The notes under the pieces: model-generated
What the model saw: the letters and a program-made list of their open reading frames with translations, nothing else
What the model was told of the DNA's origin: nothing
The model's database searches: none
Shown here: in pieces, positions 38,575 to 47,827 of the stretch
Layout of the letters: the number at the start of each line of letters is the position of its first letter
How positions within the stretch are numbered: position 1 is the first letter of the stretch
Position numbers and translations under genes: made by a program
Assembly (NCBI RefSeq): GCF_003945765.1
Contig: NZ_CP027712.1
Location: 2,108,001 to 2,172,000, forward strand
Length of the DNA stretch: 64,000 nucleotides
Reading direction: 5' to 3'
Origin: Pseudomonas chlororaphis subsp. chlororaphis
GTDB taxonomy: Bacteria; Pseudomonadota; Gammaproteobacteria; Pseudomonadales; Pseudomonadaceae

Positions 38575-39177
38575 ATGAGCTTCAGCCCCCTGATTCGCCA
38601 ACTGATCGATGCCCTGCGCACTTTGCCGGGCGTGGGTCAGAAAACCGCCCAGCGCATGGCCTTGCAGCTGCTGGAGCGCGACCGCAGCGGCGGTACGCGA
38701 TTGGCCCAGGCGCTGAGTCAGGCCATGGAGGGCGTCGGCCACTGCCGCCTGTGCCGCACCCTGACCGAGGACGACCTGTGCCCGCAATGCGCCGATCCAC
38801 GGCGCGACGACACGCTGTTGTGCGTGGTCGAAGGGCCGATGGATGTCTACGCGGTGGAGCAGACCGGTTATCGCGGTCGCTATTTCGTGCTCAAAGGCCA
38901 CCTGTCGCCTCTCGACGGCCTGGGCCCGGAAGCCATCGGCATTCCCCAGCTGCTGGCGCGGATCGAAGAGCAAGGCAGTTTCACCGAGGTGATCCTGGCC
39001 ACCAACCCGACGGTGGAAGGCGAGGCGACCGCCCATTACATTGCCCAGCTATTGACCAACAAAGGCCTGATCACCTCGCGTATCGCCCATGGCGTGCCCC
39101 TGGGTGGCGAGCTGGAACTGGTGGACGGCGGCACCCTGGCGCACTCGTTTGCCGGGCGCAAGCCGATCGCGCTGTAA
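38575..39177 (+). CDS. recR: recombination protein RecR
   Basis: A 200-residue partner of RecF/RecO that helps load RecA at gaps. Visible parts: an N-terminal helix-hairpin-helix ([20 protein letters not shown]), a zinc finger ([16 protein letters not shown], about 57-72), a Toprim domain ([17 protein letters not shown]) and the C-terminal Walker-like tail. The length is normal. It is 65 bases after the MDR gene. Confidence 0.97.
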   Translation: MSFSPLIRQLIDALRTLPGVGQKTAQRMALQLLERDRSGGTRLAQALSQAMEGVGHCRLCRTLTEDDLCPQCADPRRDDTLLCVVEGPMDVYAVEQTGYRGRYFVLKGHLSPLDGLGPEAIGIPQLLARIEEQGSFTEVILATNPTVEGEATAHYIAQLLTNKGLITSRIAHGVPLGGELELVDGGTLAHSFAGRKPIAL

Positions 39178-39203
39178 GTGTTTCGGCTGTGAGCAAAAAA
39201 CTA

Positions 39204-39286
39204 CTGTAGGAGCGAGCTTGCTCGCGATGGCCGCCCGACCTGGCGCGCCGCGTCGCCTGCATCGCCAGCAAGCTGGCTCCTGCAGG
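39204..39286. repeat. REP-type inverted pair, family B
   Basis: TGTAGGAGCGAGCTTGCTCGCGATGG and its partial inverse ATCGCCAGCAAGCTGGCTCCTGCAGG, about 30 bases apart, between recR and the acyl-CoA dehydrogenase. Confidence 0.8.
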
Positions 39287-39360
39287 GCGTTTCGTGCGGT
39301 CCTTCTTGAAAACCAAGCAAGCGCTAGGTAAGTTTCCTCAACCTTCAGAGGAGCTTGCCG

Positions 39361-40508
39361 ATGTCTGCCTGCCAGGAATACTTCGACCCTAGCCATCAGT
39401 TGGTCCGCGACAGCGTTCGACGTTTCGTCGAGCGGGAAATCCTCCCGGACATCGATCAGTGGGAGGAGGCGCAAGGCTTCCCCCGCGAGCTGTACCTCAA
39501 GGCTGGCGCAGCCGGCATCCTCGGTATCGGCTATCCCGAGGCCCTGGGGGTAGTCACGAGGGCGACCTGTTCGCCAAGATCGCCGCCAGCGAGGAGCTGA
39601 TGCGCTGTGGCTCCGGCGGCCTGGTGGCGGGCCTGGGTTCGCTGGACATCGGTTTGCCGCCGATCGTCAAATGGGCGCGGCCTGAGGTTCGCGAGCGGGT
39701 GGTGCCACAGGTACTGGCGGGGGAGAAGATCAGCGCCCTGGCGGTCACCGAGCCCGGCGGCGGTTCGGACGTGGCCAATCTGCAGACCCGGGCGCTGCGT
39801 GACGGCGACTTCTACCGTGTCAGCGGCAGCAAGACCTTTATCACCAGTGGCGTGCGCGCCGATTTCTACACCGTGGCGGTGCGTACCGGCGAGCCCGGTT
39901 TCGGCGGCATCAGCCTGCTGCTGATCGACAAGGGCACACCGGGATTCACCGTCGGCCGGCAACTGAAGAAGATGGGCTGGTGGGCGTCGGATACCGCCGA
40001 GCTGTTTTTCGACGATTGCCGAGTGCCGGCCAGTCATTTGATCGGGGTCGAGAACATGGGCTTCGCCTGCATCATGGGCAACTTCCAGAGCGAGCGCCTG
40101 GCGCTGGCGCTAATGGCCAACATGACCGCTCAGCTGGCGCTGGAAGAGAGCCTGAAGTGGGCCCGGGAGCGTGAGGCCTTCGGCAAGCCCATCGGCAAGT
40201 TCCAGGTGATCAAGCATCGCCTGGCGGAGATGGCGACCGCGCTGGAAGTGTCCCGCGAATTCACTTATCGCCAGGCGGCGAAGATGGCGGCGGGCCAGAG
40301 TGTGATTAAGGAGATTTCCATGGCCAAGAACTTCGCCACCGATACCGCCGACCGCATCACCCACGATGCCGTGCAGATTCTCGGCGGGCTGGGTTACATG
40401 CGCGAAAGCCTGGTGGAGCGGCTGTATCGCGACAACCGCATCCTGTCCATCGGCGGCGGCACCCGGGAAGTGATGAACGAAATCATCAGCAAGCAGATGG
40501 GGTTGTAG
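39361..40508 (+). pseudogene. acyl-CoA dehydrogenase, broken by a one-base frameshift
   Basis: The two halves are in different frames. The N-terminal frame (39361 onward, SACQEYFDPSHQLVRDSVRR) reads to AAGILGIGYPEALG and then goes out of frame. The C-terminal frame resumes with GGSHEGDLFAKIA and runs on to 40508. At the junction (39546-39550) there are five G where six would restore a continuous 382-residue reading frame with GYPEALGGSHEGDLF. The later motifs LAVTEPGGGSDVANLQT, FITSG, ERLALALMANM and the catalytic-region tail are intact. It is either a true inactivating deletion in a G-run or a sequencing error. A GAGGAG ribosome site supports the ATG. Confidence 0.88.
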
Positions 40509-40535
40509 GCCAGCGGAAGGCGTGGGGCGCCATCT

Positions 40536-40566
40536 CTGTAGGAGCGAAGCTTGCTCGCGATAGCGC
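40536..40566. repeat. solo REP element, family B
   Basis: CTGTAGGAGCGAAGCTTGCTCGCGATAG occurs once between the acyl-CoA dehydrogenase and apt genes, internally palindromic around AGCTT. Confidence 0.7.
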
Positions 40567-40594
40567 CGGCCCTGACAACCCAAGTGGCGGCGAT

Positions 40595-41143
40595 TTAACG
40601 CTCGCTCAACGAGAACTGCGTCAGGCAGAAGGTTGGAATGTCCATGTCTCGCAGGCGTTGCGAGCCGCCCAGCTCAGGCAGGTCGATGATGGCGGCGGCC
40701 TCGTAGACTGTTGCCCCCATGCGGCGCACCAGGTTGGCTGCGGCTATCAAGGTACCGCCGGTGGCGATCAGGTCATCGAACATCAGCACTGAATCGCCTT
40801 CGCACAGGCTGTCGGCATGCACTTCCAGGAAGGCTTCGCCGTATTCGGTCTGGTATCCCTCGGCAAGCACATCGGCCGGCAGCTTGCCTTGCTTGCGGAA
40901 CAGGATCAGCGGTTTGTTCAGCTGGTAGGCGATGATCGAGCCGATCAGGAAGCCGCGGGCATCCATGGCACCGACGTGAGTGAAGTCTTCTTCGACATAA
41001 CGCTGGGCAAAGGTGTCGGCGACCAGGCGCAAGGCCTTGGGCGATTGGAACAGGGGAGTGATGTCACGGAAGATCACGCCCGGCTTGGGGAAGTCGATGA
41101 CTGGGCGGATCAGGGATTTGATGTCGAAGGAGTCGAAGGCCAT
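40595..41143 (-). CDS. apt: adenine phosphoribosyltransferase
   Basis: A 182-residue purine salvage enzyme making AMP from adenine and PRPP. It begins [20 protein letters not shown], and has FRDITPLF near residue 26, the ARGFLIG segment and the PRPP-binding loop [14 protein letters not shown] (about 122-135). It lies downstream of anr on the same strand but after a hairpin, so it may be transcribed separately. Confidence 0.97.
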   Translation of the reverse strand: MAFDSFDIKSLIRPVIDFPKPGVIFRDITPLFQSPKALRLVADTFAQRYVEEDFTHVGAMDARGFLIGSIIAYQLNKPLILFRKQGKLPADVLAEGYQTEYGEAFLEVHADSLCEGDSVLMFDDLIATGGTLIAAANLVRRMGATVYEAAAIIDLPELGGSQRLRDMDIPTFCLTQFSLSER

Positions 41144-41186
41144 CGTGGCGGTGTCCTGGCGGGCATGAAGTGGAGCGCGCCAGTAT

Positions 41187-41222
41187 AGCCCCGCCCGAGC
41201 CGCTTGGCTCGGGCGAGGGGCT
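41187..41222 (-). terminator. hairpin after anr (possible terminator)
   Basis: AGCCC-CGCCCGAGCC pairs with GGCTCGGGCG-GGGCT (4-base loop, one bulge) immediately after the anr stop. There is no U-run on the minus strand, so rho-independent action is doubtful. Confidence 0.4.
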
Positions 41223-41227
41223 CTGCC

Positions 41228-41962
41228 TCAGCCCTCCAGGGAACCGCCGGCGAGGGCGCACAGCTGGATAGGGTCGAGAATGTGCACCTCTTTGCCTTCG
41301 GCGGCGATCAGCGCGTTCTGCTGGAAGCGGGTGAACACCCGGGACACGGTTTCCACCGCCAGGCCCAGATAGTTGCCGATCTCGTTACGCGACATGCTCA
41401 AGCGGAACTGGTTGGCCGAGAAGCCACGGGCGCGGAAGCGTGCCGACAGGTTGACCAGGAAGGTGGCGATGCGCTCGTCGGCGGTCTTTTTCGACAGCAA
41501 CAGCATCATCTGCTGGTCGTCGCGGATCTCGCGGCTCATCACCCGCATCAGCTGGCGGCGCAGTTGGGGCAACTGCAGGGCCAGTTCGTCGAGGCGTTCG
41601 AAGGGGATTTCACAGACCGACGTGGTTTCCAGGGCCTGGGCGGAAACCGGGTGGATCTCGGTGTCCATGCCGGACAGGCCGACCAGTTCGCTGGGCAGGT
41701 GGAAACCGGTGATCTGTTCTTCGCCGCCGTCGCTGAGGCTGAAGGTCTTCAGGGCACCGGAGCGCACTGCATAGACTGAGTCGAAGGCGTCGCCCTGGCG
41801 AAACAGGAACTCGCCTTTTTTCAGGGGGCGGCCGCGTTTAACGATTTCGTCCAGCGCATCCATGTCTTCCAGATTCAGAGAAAGTGGCAGGCAGAGGGGG
41901 GCCAGGCTGCAATCCTTGCAATGGGCCTGGTTATGAGCGCGCAGTTTTACTGGCTCGGACAT
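41228..41962 (-). CDS. anr: oxygen-sensing transcriptional regulator Anr (FNR family)
   Basis: A 244-residue activator of anaerobic and microaerobic genes. Four cysteines bind the oxygen-labile [4Fe-4S] cluster: C15, C18 and C24 ([11 protein letters not shown]) and one near residue 116 (TTSVCEIPF). A cyclic-nucleotide-binding-like domain (about 30-150) is followed by a dimer helix and a winged helix with the FNR-type recognition helix in [11 protein letters not shown] (about 205-216), whose E-SR pattern reads TTGAT half-sites. AAGGA lies 9 bases upstream of the ATG. Perfect and near-perfect target boxes lie upstream of hemN, cco2, cco1 and ccoG. Confidence 0.97.
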   Translation of the reverse strand: MSEPVKLRAHNQAHCKDCSLAPLCLPLSLNLEDMDALDEIVKRGRPLKKGEFLFRQGDAFDSVYAVRSGALKTFSLSDGGEEQITGFHLPSELVGLSGMDTEIHPVSAQALETTSVCEIPFERLDELALQLPQLRRQLMRVMSREIRDDQQMMLLLSKKTADERIATFLVNLSARFRARGFSANQFRLSMSRNEIGNYLGLAVETVSRVFTRFQQNALIAAEGKEVHILDPIQLCALAGGSLEG

Positions 41963-42269
41963 TCAATAGAATCCTTGTGGGAAAACACACATAAGCCGTA
42001 AGGGTAACTCACGGGAGGAGGTTCCGGCCAGTCCGTGCCGTATTGGCGCTTAGTCGTAAAGCTGTCCGTTTGTAGCTTCCAGGCCACTGCGGGAAAATGC
42101 GCTCGTGCAGTCCATTCAGGGTATTTCCAGCGCTGACCGTCACTTGCAGCCGCCGATTATCCCAGCGTCAAGTATCAGGCTTGTTTGCGCCTTGTCTGTC
42201 CCGACAGTTTTTGCCCGCAGCCTGCGACAAGTTGCCGCACCGAGCGGTCAGCTCGCGGCTCATGACGCC
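41963..42269. other. intergenic region between hemN and anr
   Basis: 307 bases between the end of hemN and the anr start, both on the minus strand. It must hold the anr promoter. No Anr box, strong terminator or gene was recognised here. Confidence 0.5.
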
Positions 42270-43652
42270 CTAGATGACCCGGGAAAAACGCTGTCGATTC
42301 TGTTGCTCCAGATACGTGTCGAACACCATGCACACCGAACGCACCAGCAGGCGCCCGGCAGGCAGCACTTCAATGCCTTCGTTGCTCAGCTTGATCAGGC
42401 CGTCTTCGGCCATGGCTTGCAGTTGCGGCCAGAGGTCGCCGAAGTAACCGCGAAAGTCGATGTTGAACTGCTGCTCGATGGCCTCGAAGTCGAGGCTGAA
42501 ATTGCAGATCAACTGCTGGATCACCGCGCGCCTGACGCGGTCGTCCTGATTGCACACCAGGCCGCGGCTGGTGGCCAGTTGCGCGCCACCCAGCAAATTC
42601 TGGTACTGGGTCAGGTCACTGCTGTTCTGGCAGTACAGGTCGCCGATCTGGCTGATGGCCGAGACGCCCAGGCCGATCAGGTCGCAGTGGCCATGGGTGG
42701 TGTAGCCCTGGAAATTGCGTTGCAGGGTCGACTCTTCCTGGGCGATCGCCAGTTCGTCGTCGGGCAGGGCGAAATGGTCCATGCCGATGTAGCGGTAGCC
42801 CGCAGCCGTCAGCTGTTCGATGGTGCGCTGCAGCATCTGCAGTTTTTCCGCCGGTTCCGGCAGCTCGTGGCTGTTGATCCGCCGTTGCGGCATGAAGCGC
42901 TCCGGCAGGTGGGCATAGTTGAACACCGACAGCCGGTCCGGCTGCAGGTTGATGACTTCCTCGACGGTGCGGGCGAAGTTGTCCGGTGTCTGTTTTGGCA
43001 GGCCGTAGATCAGGTCGATGTTGATCGAGCGAAATTGCAGGGTGCGCGCCGCTTCGATCACCGCCCGGGTTTCTTCCAGGCTCTGCAGGCGATTGACCGC
43101 GCGCTGTACCGCCGGGTCGAGGTCCTGCAGGCCGATGCTGACCCGGTTGAAGCCCAGCTCGCGCAGCAGGCCCATGGTCGACCAGTCGGCTTCGCGGGGG
43201 TCGATCTCGATGCCGTAGTCGCCCGAATCGTCGTCCAGCAGGTTGAAGTGCTGGCGCAGGTGGCTCATCAGTTGCCGCAGTTCGTCGTGGCTGAGAAAGG
43301 TCGGGGTGCCGCCGCCGAAGTGCAGTTGCTCGACCTTCTGCCCTGGGTCGAGATGGCAGGCGATCAGCTGGATTTCCTGTTCCAGGCGCTGCAGGTAGGG
43401 CAGGGCGCGCCCGCGATCCTTGGTGATGACCTTGTTGCAGGCGCAGTAGTAGCAGATGTTCGCGCAGAACGGCACGTGCACGTACAGCGACAGCGGGCGT
43501 AGCGCCTTGCGGCTCTCGCGCAGGGCGTGGAGCAGGTCGAAGGTGCCCACCTGGCTGTGGAATTGCACAGCGGTGGGGTAGGAGGTGTAGCGCGGTCCCG
43601 CCAGGTCGTAACGGCGGATCAGATCGGTGTCCCAACGAATGGCGTCGAGCAT
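42270..43652 (-). CDS. hemN: oxygen-independent coproporphyrinogen III dehydrogenase
   Basis: A 460-residue radical SAM enzyme that decarboxylates coproporphyrinogen III to protoporphyrinogen IX without oxygen, supplying heme when O2 is low. The start (MLDAIRWDTDLIRRYDLAGP) and the cluster motif VPFCANICYYCACNK (CxxxCxxC, about 60-70) are those of true HemN rather than HemW. Also GGGTPTFLS and SIGLQDLDPAVQ are present. A perfect Anr box lies 64 bases upstream, so induction by low oxygen is expected. Confidence 0.97.
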   Translation of the reverse strand: MLDAIRWDTDLIRRYDLAGPRYTSYPTAVQFHSQVGTFDLLHALRESRKALRPLSLYVHVPFCANICYYCACNKVITKDRGRALPYLQRLEQEIQLIACHLDPGQKVEQLHFGGGTPTFLSHDELRQLMSHLRQHFNLLDDDSGDYGIEIDPREADWSTMGLLRELGFNRVSIGLQDLDPAVQRAVNRLQSLEETRAVIEAARTLQFRSINIDLIYGLPKQTPDNFARTVEEVINLQPDRLSVFNYAHLPERFMPQRRINSHELPEPAEKLQMLQRTIEQLTAAGYRYIGMDHFALPDDELAIAQEESTLQRNFQGYTTHGHCDLIGLGVSAISQIGDLYCQNSSDLTQYQNLLGGAQLATSRGLVCNQDDRVRRAVIQQLICNFSLDFEAIEQQFNIDFRGYFGDLWPQLQAMAEDGLIKLSNEGIEVLPAGRLLVRSVCMVFDTYLEQQNRQRFSRVI

Positions 43653-43715
43653 GCGGGAATTCCCCCGGTAGGCAGGCAGTGTTCGCGAGTCTAGGGGGTT
43701 AGCGCCCGGGCCATC

Positions 43716-43729
43716 TTGATTTGCATCAA
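43716..43729 (-). promoter_or_regulatory. Anr box of hemN (perfect)
   Basis: TTGATTTGCATCAA is an exact match to the FNR/Anr consensus TTGAT-N4-ATCAA. It is palindromic and centred about 70 bases upstream of the hemN ATG. Confidence 0.85.
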
Positions 43730-43807
43730 GGCTGGCGGGGCGCGGAGCCTGTCATACGAGTCTTGTGTCGGCGCTGCCGAAGGGCGGAGGCAGCGGGAAG
43801 GGTTGCC

Positions 43808-44491
43808 TCAGTGCCCCATCAACCAATGCTGATGCGGACCGGGCAAGGTCCAGATGCCGAACAGGATCACCAGCAGGCCACCGGCCATGCGCACGCTGCG
43901 CCGACGCAGCAGCGCGGTGACCCGTTCCGCTGCGAGCCCGGTCGCCAGCAGCACCGGCCAGGTACCCAGGCCGAAGGCCAGCATCAGCAAGGCGCTGTCG
44001 AGGGCATTGCCCTGGCTGGCGGACCACAGCAGGGTGCTGTAGACCAGGCCGCACGGCAGCCAGCCCCAGAGCGCGCCCAGCAGCAAGGCGCGTGGCAGGC
44101 TCGACACCGGCAGCAGGCGGTTGGCCACCGGCTGTATATGGCGCCACAGGCCGCGTCCGAGGCTTTCGATGCGGGTCAGGCCGCTCCACCAGCCGGCCAG
44201 GTACAGGCCCATGGCAATCAGCAGCAGGCCGGCCAGCACGCGCATGGCCATGGCCGCCGGGCTGCTGGCCACGGCCCAGCCGGCCAGGCCGATCAGCAGG
44301 CCCGCGGTGGCATAGCTGAGGATGCGTCCCAGGTTGTAGGCCAGCAGCAGGCGAAAACGCCGGCTGCGCTGCTCCGGGGGAATGGCCAGGGTCAGGGCGC
44401 CCATCAGGCCGCCGCACATGCCCAGGCAGTGACCGCCGCCGAGCAGGCCGAGAATCACCGCGGAAACCAGCAGCGGTGCCAGCTCAAGCAT
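43808..44491 (-). CDS. TauE/SafE (UreH-domain) membrane protein of the cco assembly cluster
   Basis: 227 residues with about six hydrophobic segments; the N-terminal SAVILGLLGGGHCLGMCGGLMG has the GGxHC..MCGG motif of UreH/DsbD-like transporters. Genes of this type regularly follow ccoS in Pseudomonas. A role in metal or reductant transfer for cbb3 oxidase assembly is probable but not shown. The gene overlaps the end of ccoS by 8 bases, implying coupled translation. Confidence 0.85.
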   Translation of the reverse strand: MLELAPLLVSAVILGLLGGGHCLGMCGGLMGALTLAIPPEQRSRRFRLLLAYNLGRILSYATAGLLIGLAGWAVASSPAAMAMRVLAGLLLIAMGLYLAGWWSGLTRIESLGRGLWRHIQPVANRLLPVSSLPRALLLGALWGWLPCGLVYSTLLWSASQGNALDSALLMLAFGLGTWPVLLATGLAAERVTALLRRRSVRMAGGLLVILFGIWTLPGPHQHWLMGH

Positions 44492-44714
44492 GGGGCGGCG
44501 CCTGGTCTTTGTGTGGTGGCTGCTCGGCCGTCGGTGAGCCCTTGACCTCGTCGACCGCGGCGGTGTGCTTGGGGTCCTGGTCGTCGAACAGAATGCTGTG
44601 GGCGGGGCCGTCGAGGTCGTCGTACTGACCGCTGTCGACCGCCCAGAAGAAGATGTAGATGGCGATGGCCACGATCAGCAGCGCCGCCGGGATCATCACG
44701 TAGAGAGCTGGCAT
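44484..44714 (-). CDS. ccoS: cbb3-type oxidase assembly protein CcoS
   Basis: A 76-residue single-helix protein needed to insert heme b and copper into CcoN. The membrane segment is MIPAALLIVAIAIYIFFWAV (about 7-26), followed by the family motif DSGQYDDLDGPAHSILFDD. The polar tail (about 50-76) is variable. It lies 24 bases after ccoI in the ccoG-H-I-S order. Confidence 0.93.
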   Translation of the reverse strand: MPALYVMIPAALLIVAIAIYIFFWAVDSGQYDDLDGPAHSILFDDQDPKHTAAVDEVKGSPTAEQPPHKDQAPPHA

Positions 44715-44738
44715 GGGTAGGCTCCATGCCCGCGCGGC

Positions 44739-47189
44739 TCAGGCCGGCAGCGGGCGGGTTTGGGTCGTGGCCTCGGCCTGGGGCTGGCCCGGCAGGCGAG
44801 TCAGGCGCAGGGCATTGAGCACCACGGTCAACGAACTGATGGACATGCCGATGGCGGCCCATACCGGAGTGATCCAGCCGAGGGCGGCGAACGGCAGCAT
44901 GAGGCCATTGTACAGCCCGGCCCACAGCAGGTTCTCGATGATTATCCGACGCGTGCGGCGGGCCAGGCCGAAGGCCTGCACCAGCGCATCCAGGCGGTTG
45001 GACAGCAGCACCGCATCGGCGCTGGTCTTGGCCAGGTCGGTGGCCGAGCCCATGGCCACGCTGATATCGGCGGCGGCCAGCACCGGCACATCGTTGACCC
45101 CGTCGCCGAGCATCAGCACTTTGCGGCCCTGGCGATGCAGTTGTTGCAGCACCTGCAGCTTGTCGTCGGGACGCAGGCCGCCGCGGGCTTCGTCGATGCC
45201 CAGTTCGGCGGCGACGCTGGCGACCATCGGCGAGCTGTCGCCCGAGAGCAGCAGGGTGTTCCAGCCGCGCGCCTTGCAGGCGGCCAGCAGTGCCGGAGCA
45301 TCGCTGCGCAGGCGATCGTCGAGGACCAGCCAGGCCAGCGGCCCTCGGCTATCGCCCAGCAGCAGCCATTGGCCGGCTTCGTCCGGCATCGCCGGGACCG
45401 CACAGGCGCTGAGCTCGCAGACGAAGGCGGGCTGGCCAATGCGCAGACGCTGTTCGCCCACCAGCCCTTCCAGGCCCAGCCCGGGCATGCTCAGCACTTC
45501 TTCCGCGGCCAGCGGCGCACGGCCGAAGGCCCGGGCAATCGGGTGTTCGGAGCGGTTTTCCAGGGCGGCGGCCAGGCCCAGGCACTGCTGGCTGTCGAGG
45601 TCGCCCACAGGAAGAATCGAGCGCAAGGCCAGGCGCCCCTCGGTGAGGGTGCCGGTCTTGTCGAAAATCACCGTGTCGATCTGGTTCAGGCCTTCGAGTA
45701 CATGGCCGCGGGTCAGCAGCAGGCCGAGTTTGTGCAGGGTGCCGGTGGCGGCAGTGAGCGCGGTCGGGGTGGCCAGGGACAGCGCACAGGGGCAGGTGGC
45801 GACCAGCATGGCCAGGACGATCCAGAAGGCTCGGGAGGCGTCCAGCTGCCACCAGAGCAGGCCGATGGCGCCCGCGGCGATCAGGGAGAACAGCAGGAAC
45901 CATTGGGCGGCGCGGTCGGCGATCTCCGCCAGGCGCGGTTTTTCCGCCTGGGCCCGGTCCAGCAGGCGGACGATGGCCGACAGGCGCGTGTCCTGCCCCA
46001 GGGCCAGGACCTCCACGGTCAGCGCGCCCTCGACGTTGAGGGTACCGGCGGTGACCGCATCGCCGATATTGCGCGGTTGCGGCAGGTATTCACCGGTGAG
46101 CAGGGATTCGTCGATGCTCGACTGGCCATCGAGGATCTTGCCGTCGGCCGGCAGGATGGCGCCGGGATGCACCAGCACCTGGTCGCCCAGGTGCAGTTCG
46201 CTGAGCAGGATGCGTTCGCTCTGGCCGTCGGCGCCCAGGCGCAGGCACGAGGCCGGCAGCAGGTTCACCAGTTGCGCGGTAGCGGCGGCGGTGCGTTCGC
46301 GGGCACGGCGTTCCAGGTAGCGCCCGGCCAACAGGAACAGGGCGAACATGCCCACGGCATCGAAGTACAGCTCGCCGACGCCAGTGATCGAGGTCCAGAT
46401 CCCGGCGATGTAGGCGGCGCCAATCGCCAGCGATACGGAAACGTCCATGGTCAGGTGGCGGGTGCGCAGGTCGCGCAGGGCGCCCTTGAAAAACGGCGCG
46501 CAGCTGTAGAACACGATCGGCGTGGTGAGAAACAACGCGATCCAGCGCAGGATGGTGTGCAGCTCGGGGCTCAGGTCGATATTGAATTCCGGCCAGGTGG
46601 CCATGGTCGCCATCATCGCCTGGAACCACAGCAGCCCGGCCACGCCCAGCTGGCGCAGGGCCAGGCGGTTTTCACTGGCCAGTTGCTCGGAAGCACGGTC
46701 GGCCTGATAGGGGTGCGCGGCGTAGCCGATCAGGCGCAGCTCGCTGAGCACCTGGCTCAGTGGCAACTGGCTGTCGGCCCAGCGCACATGCAGGCGATGG
46801 TTGGACAGGTTCAGCCGCGCCTCGGCCACCGCCGGCAGGCTGCGCAGGTGTTTCTCGATCAGCCAGCCACAGGCGGCGCAGCTGATGCCTTCCATCAGCA
46901 GGGTGGTTTCGGCCAGCTCGCCCTCATGCCGGACGAAGGGTTGCTGCACGTCCGCCCGGTCGTACAGCGCCAGTTCGTCCACCAGTTGCACCGGCAGCGC
47001 CTCCGGGTTGGCCGAGGCTTCGCTGCGATGGCTGTAATAGCTCTCCAGGCCGCCGGCGACTATGGCTTCGGCCACCGCCTGGCAGCCCGGGCAGCAGAAC
47101 TCGCGGGGAGCGCCGAGCACGACGGCGGTGAAGCGGCTGCCGGCGGGAACGGGCAGGGCGCAGTGGTAGCAGGGCAGTGGCGTGGTCAT
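44739..47189 (-). CDS. ccoI: copper-translocating P1B-type ATPase CcoI (FixI)
   Basis: An 816-residue copper ATPase that feeds the cbb3 oxidase. The N-terminus has a Cys-rich segment (CYHCALPVP, CCPGC) and an HMA domain with GISCAACG (about 97-104). Eight membrane helices include the metal-site CPC in ATCPCALSLATP. The catalytic Asp is in FDKTGTLTEG, and the hinge GDGVNDVP is intact. Its position next to ccoH/ccoG/ccoS separates it from the general exporter CopA. A small REP-like repeat lies between it and ccoH. Confidence 0.95.
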   Translation of the reverse strand: MTTPLPCYHCALPVPAGSRFTAVVLGAPREFCCPGCQAVAEAIVAGGLESYYSHRSEASANPEALPVQLVDELALYDRADVQQPFVRHEGELAETTLLMEGISCAACGWLIEKHLRSLPAVAEARLNLSNHRLHVRWADSQLPLSQVLSELRLIGYAAHPYQADRASEQLASENRLALRQLGVAGLLWFQAMMATMATWPEFNIDLSPELHTILRWIALFLTTPIVFYSCAPFFKGALRDLRTRHLTMDVSVSLAIGAAYIAGIWTSITGVGELYFDAVGMFALFLLAGRYLERRARERTAAATAQLVNLLPASCLRLGADGQSERILLSELHLGDQVLVHPGAILPADGKILDGQSSIDESLLTGEYLPQPRNIGDAVTAGTLNVEGALTVEVLALGQDTRLSAIVRLLDRAQAEKPRLAEIADRAAQWFLLFSLIAAGAIGLLWWQLDASRAFWIVLAMLVATCPCALSLATPTALTAATGTLHKLGLLLTRGHVLEGLNQIDTVIFDKTGTLTEGRLALRSILPVGDLDSQQCLGLAAALENRSEHPIARAFGRAPLAAEEVLSMPGLGLEGLVGEQRLRIGQPAFVCELSACAVPAMPDEAGQWLLLGDSRGPLAWLVLDDRLRSDAPALLAACKARGWNTLLLSGDSSPMVASVAAELGIDEARGGLRPDDKLQVLQQLHRQGRKVLMLGDGVNDVPVLAAADISVAMGSATDLAKTSADAVLLSNRLDALVQAFGLARRTRRIIIENLLWAGLYNGLMLPFAALGWITPVWAAIGMSISSLTVVLNALRLTRLPGQPQAEATTQTRPLPA

Positions 47190-47217
47190 CGCGGGTCTTT
47201 GTTCCAGGGGCGGACCT

Positions 47218-47264
47218 CATCGCCGGCAGGCCGCTGCCTGGGAAGCAGCAGCCTGCCGGCGATG
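47218..47264. repeat. inverted repeat between ccoH and ccoI
   Basis: CATCGCCGGCAGGC and GCCTGCCGGCGATG are perfect 14-bp arms separated by 19 bases, sharing the ATCGCxGGCAxGC style of the family B REP elements. It fills the ccoH-ccoI gap and may damp expression of ccoI. Confidence 0.7.
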
Positions 47265-47276
47265 TTCGGAGGGCGC

Positions 47277-47816
47277 TTACTTGTCCAGGTGTTCCGCGCC
47301 TTGCAGCGGTTCGTCACCCAGCAGCAGGTCCTTGTCGTGGCTGACCTGTTCCTCTTCGAACATGCGCCAGGTCTTGTCGCCCTCGACACCCAGCAGTTCG
47401 ACAAACCGGCGGCCATCGACCTTGTCGTTCAACTGGCCAATGTAGCGGCCTTGTTCGGTTTCGCTGCGGGCGAGGGTGATCTTGCGGTCTTTTTCCGGCT
47501 GGGTCGGCGAGATCAGGTTCAGCTCCAGGGTGGTGGGCGCGCTGTTGCCGCTCAGGCGCAGGTTGACTTCGCCGGTGAGGTCATCCAAGTGCACGCTGGC
47601 GCGCAGTTGCAGGGTCTGGGCCAGCAGCTCGCGGTCCAGGGAGCGGTTGATGCCTTTGCCGGCCTCGTAGTAGTTGTCGTTGACCAGGTTGTCCGGGTTG
47701 TTCACCGCGATGGTCACCATGGACAGGGTCAAGGTCACCGAGCAGGCCAGGATACCGATGATGATCCAGGGCCAGAGGTGCTTGTACCAGGGGCTTGTGG
47801 CGGTCGCTGCGGGCAT
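47277..47816 (-). CDS. ccoH: cbb3 oxidase accessory protein CcoH (FixH)
   Basis: A 179-residue protein with one N-terminal membrane helix (about 12-34, WPWIIIGILACSVTLTLSMV) and a periplasmic beta-sandwich domain; NYYEAGKGINRSL after the helix is the FixH hallmark. It is needed for stable assembly of the oxidase. It lies 11 bases after ccoG. Confidence 0.93.
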   Translation of the reverse strand: MPAATATSPWYKHLWPWIIIGILACSVTLTLSMVTIAVNNPDNLVNDNYYEAGKGINRSLDRELLAQTLQLRASVHLDDLTGEVNLRLSGNSAPTTLELNLISPTQPEKDRKITLARSETEQGRYIGQLNDKVDGRRFVELLGVEGDKTWRMFEEEQVSHDKDLLLGDEPLQGAEHLDK

Positions 47817-47827
47817 GATGACTTCTC

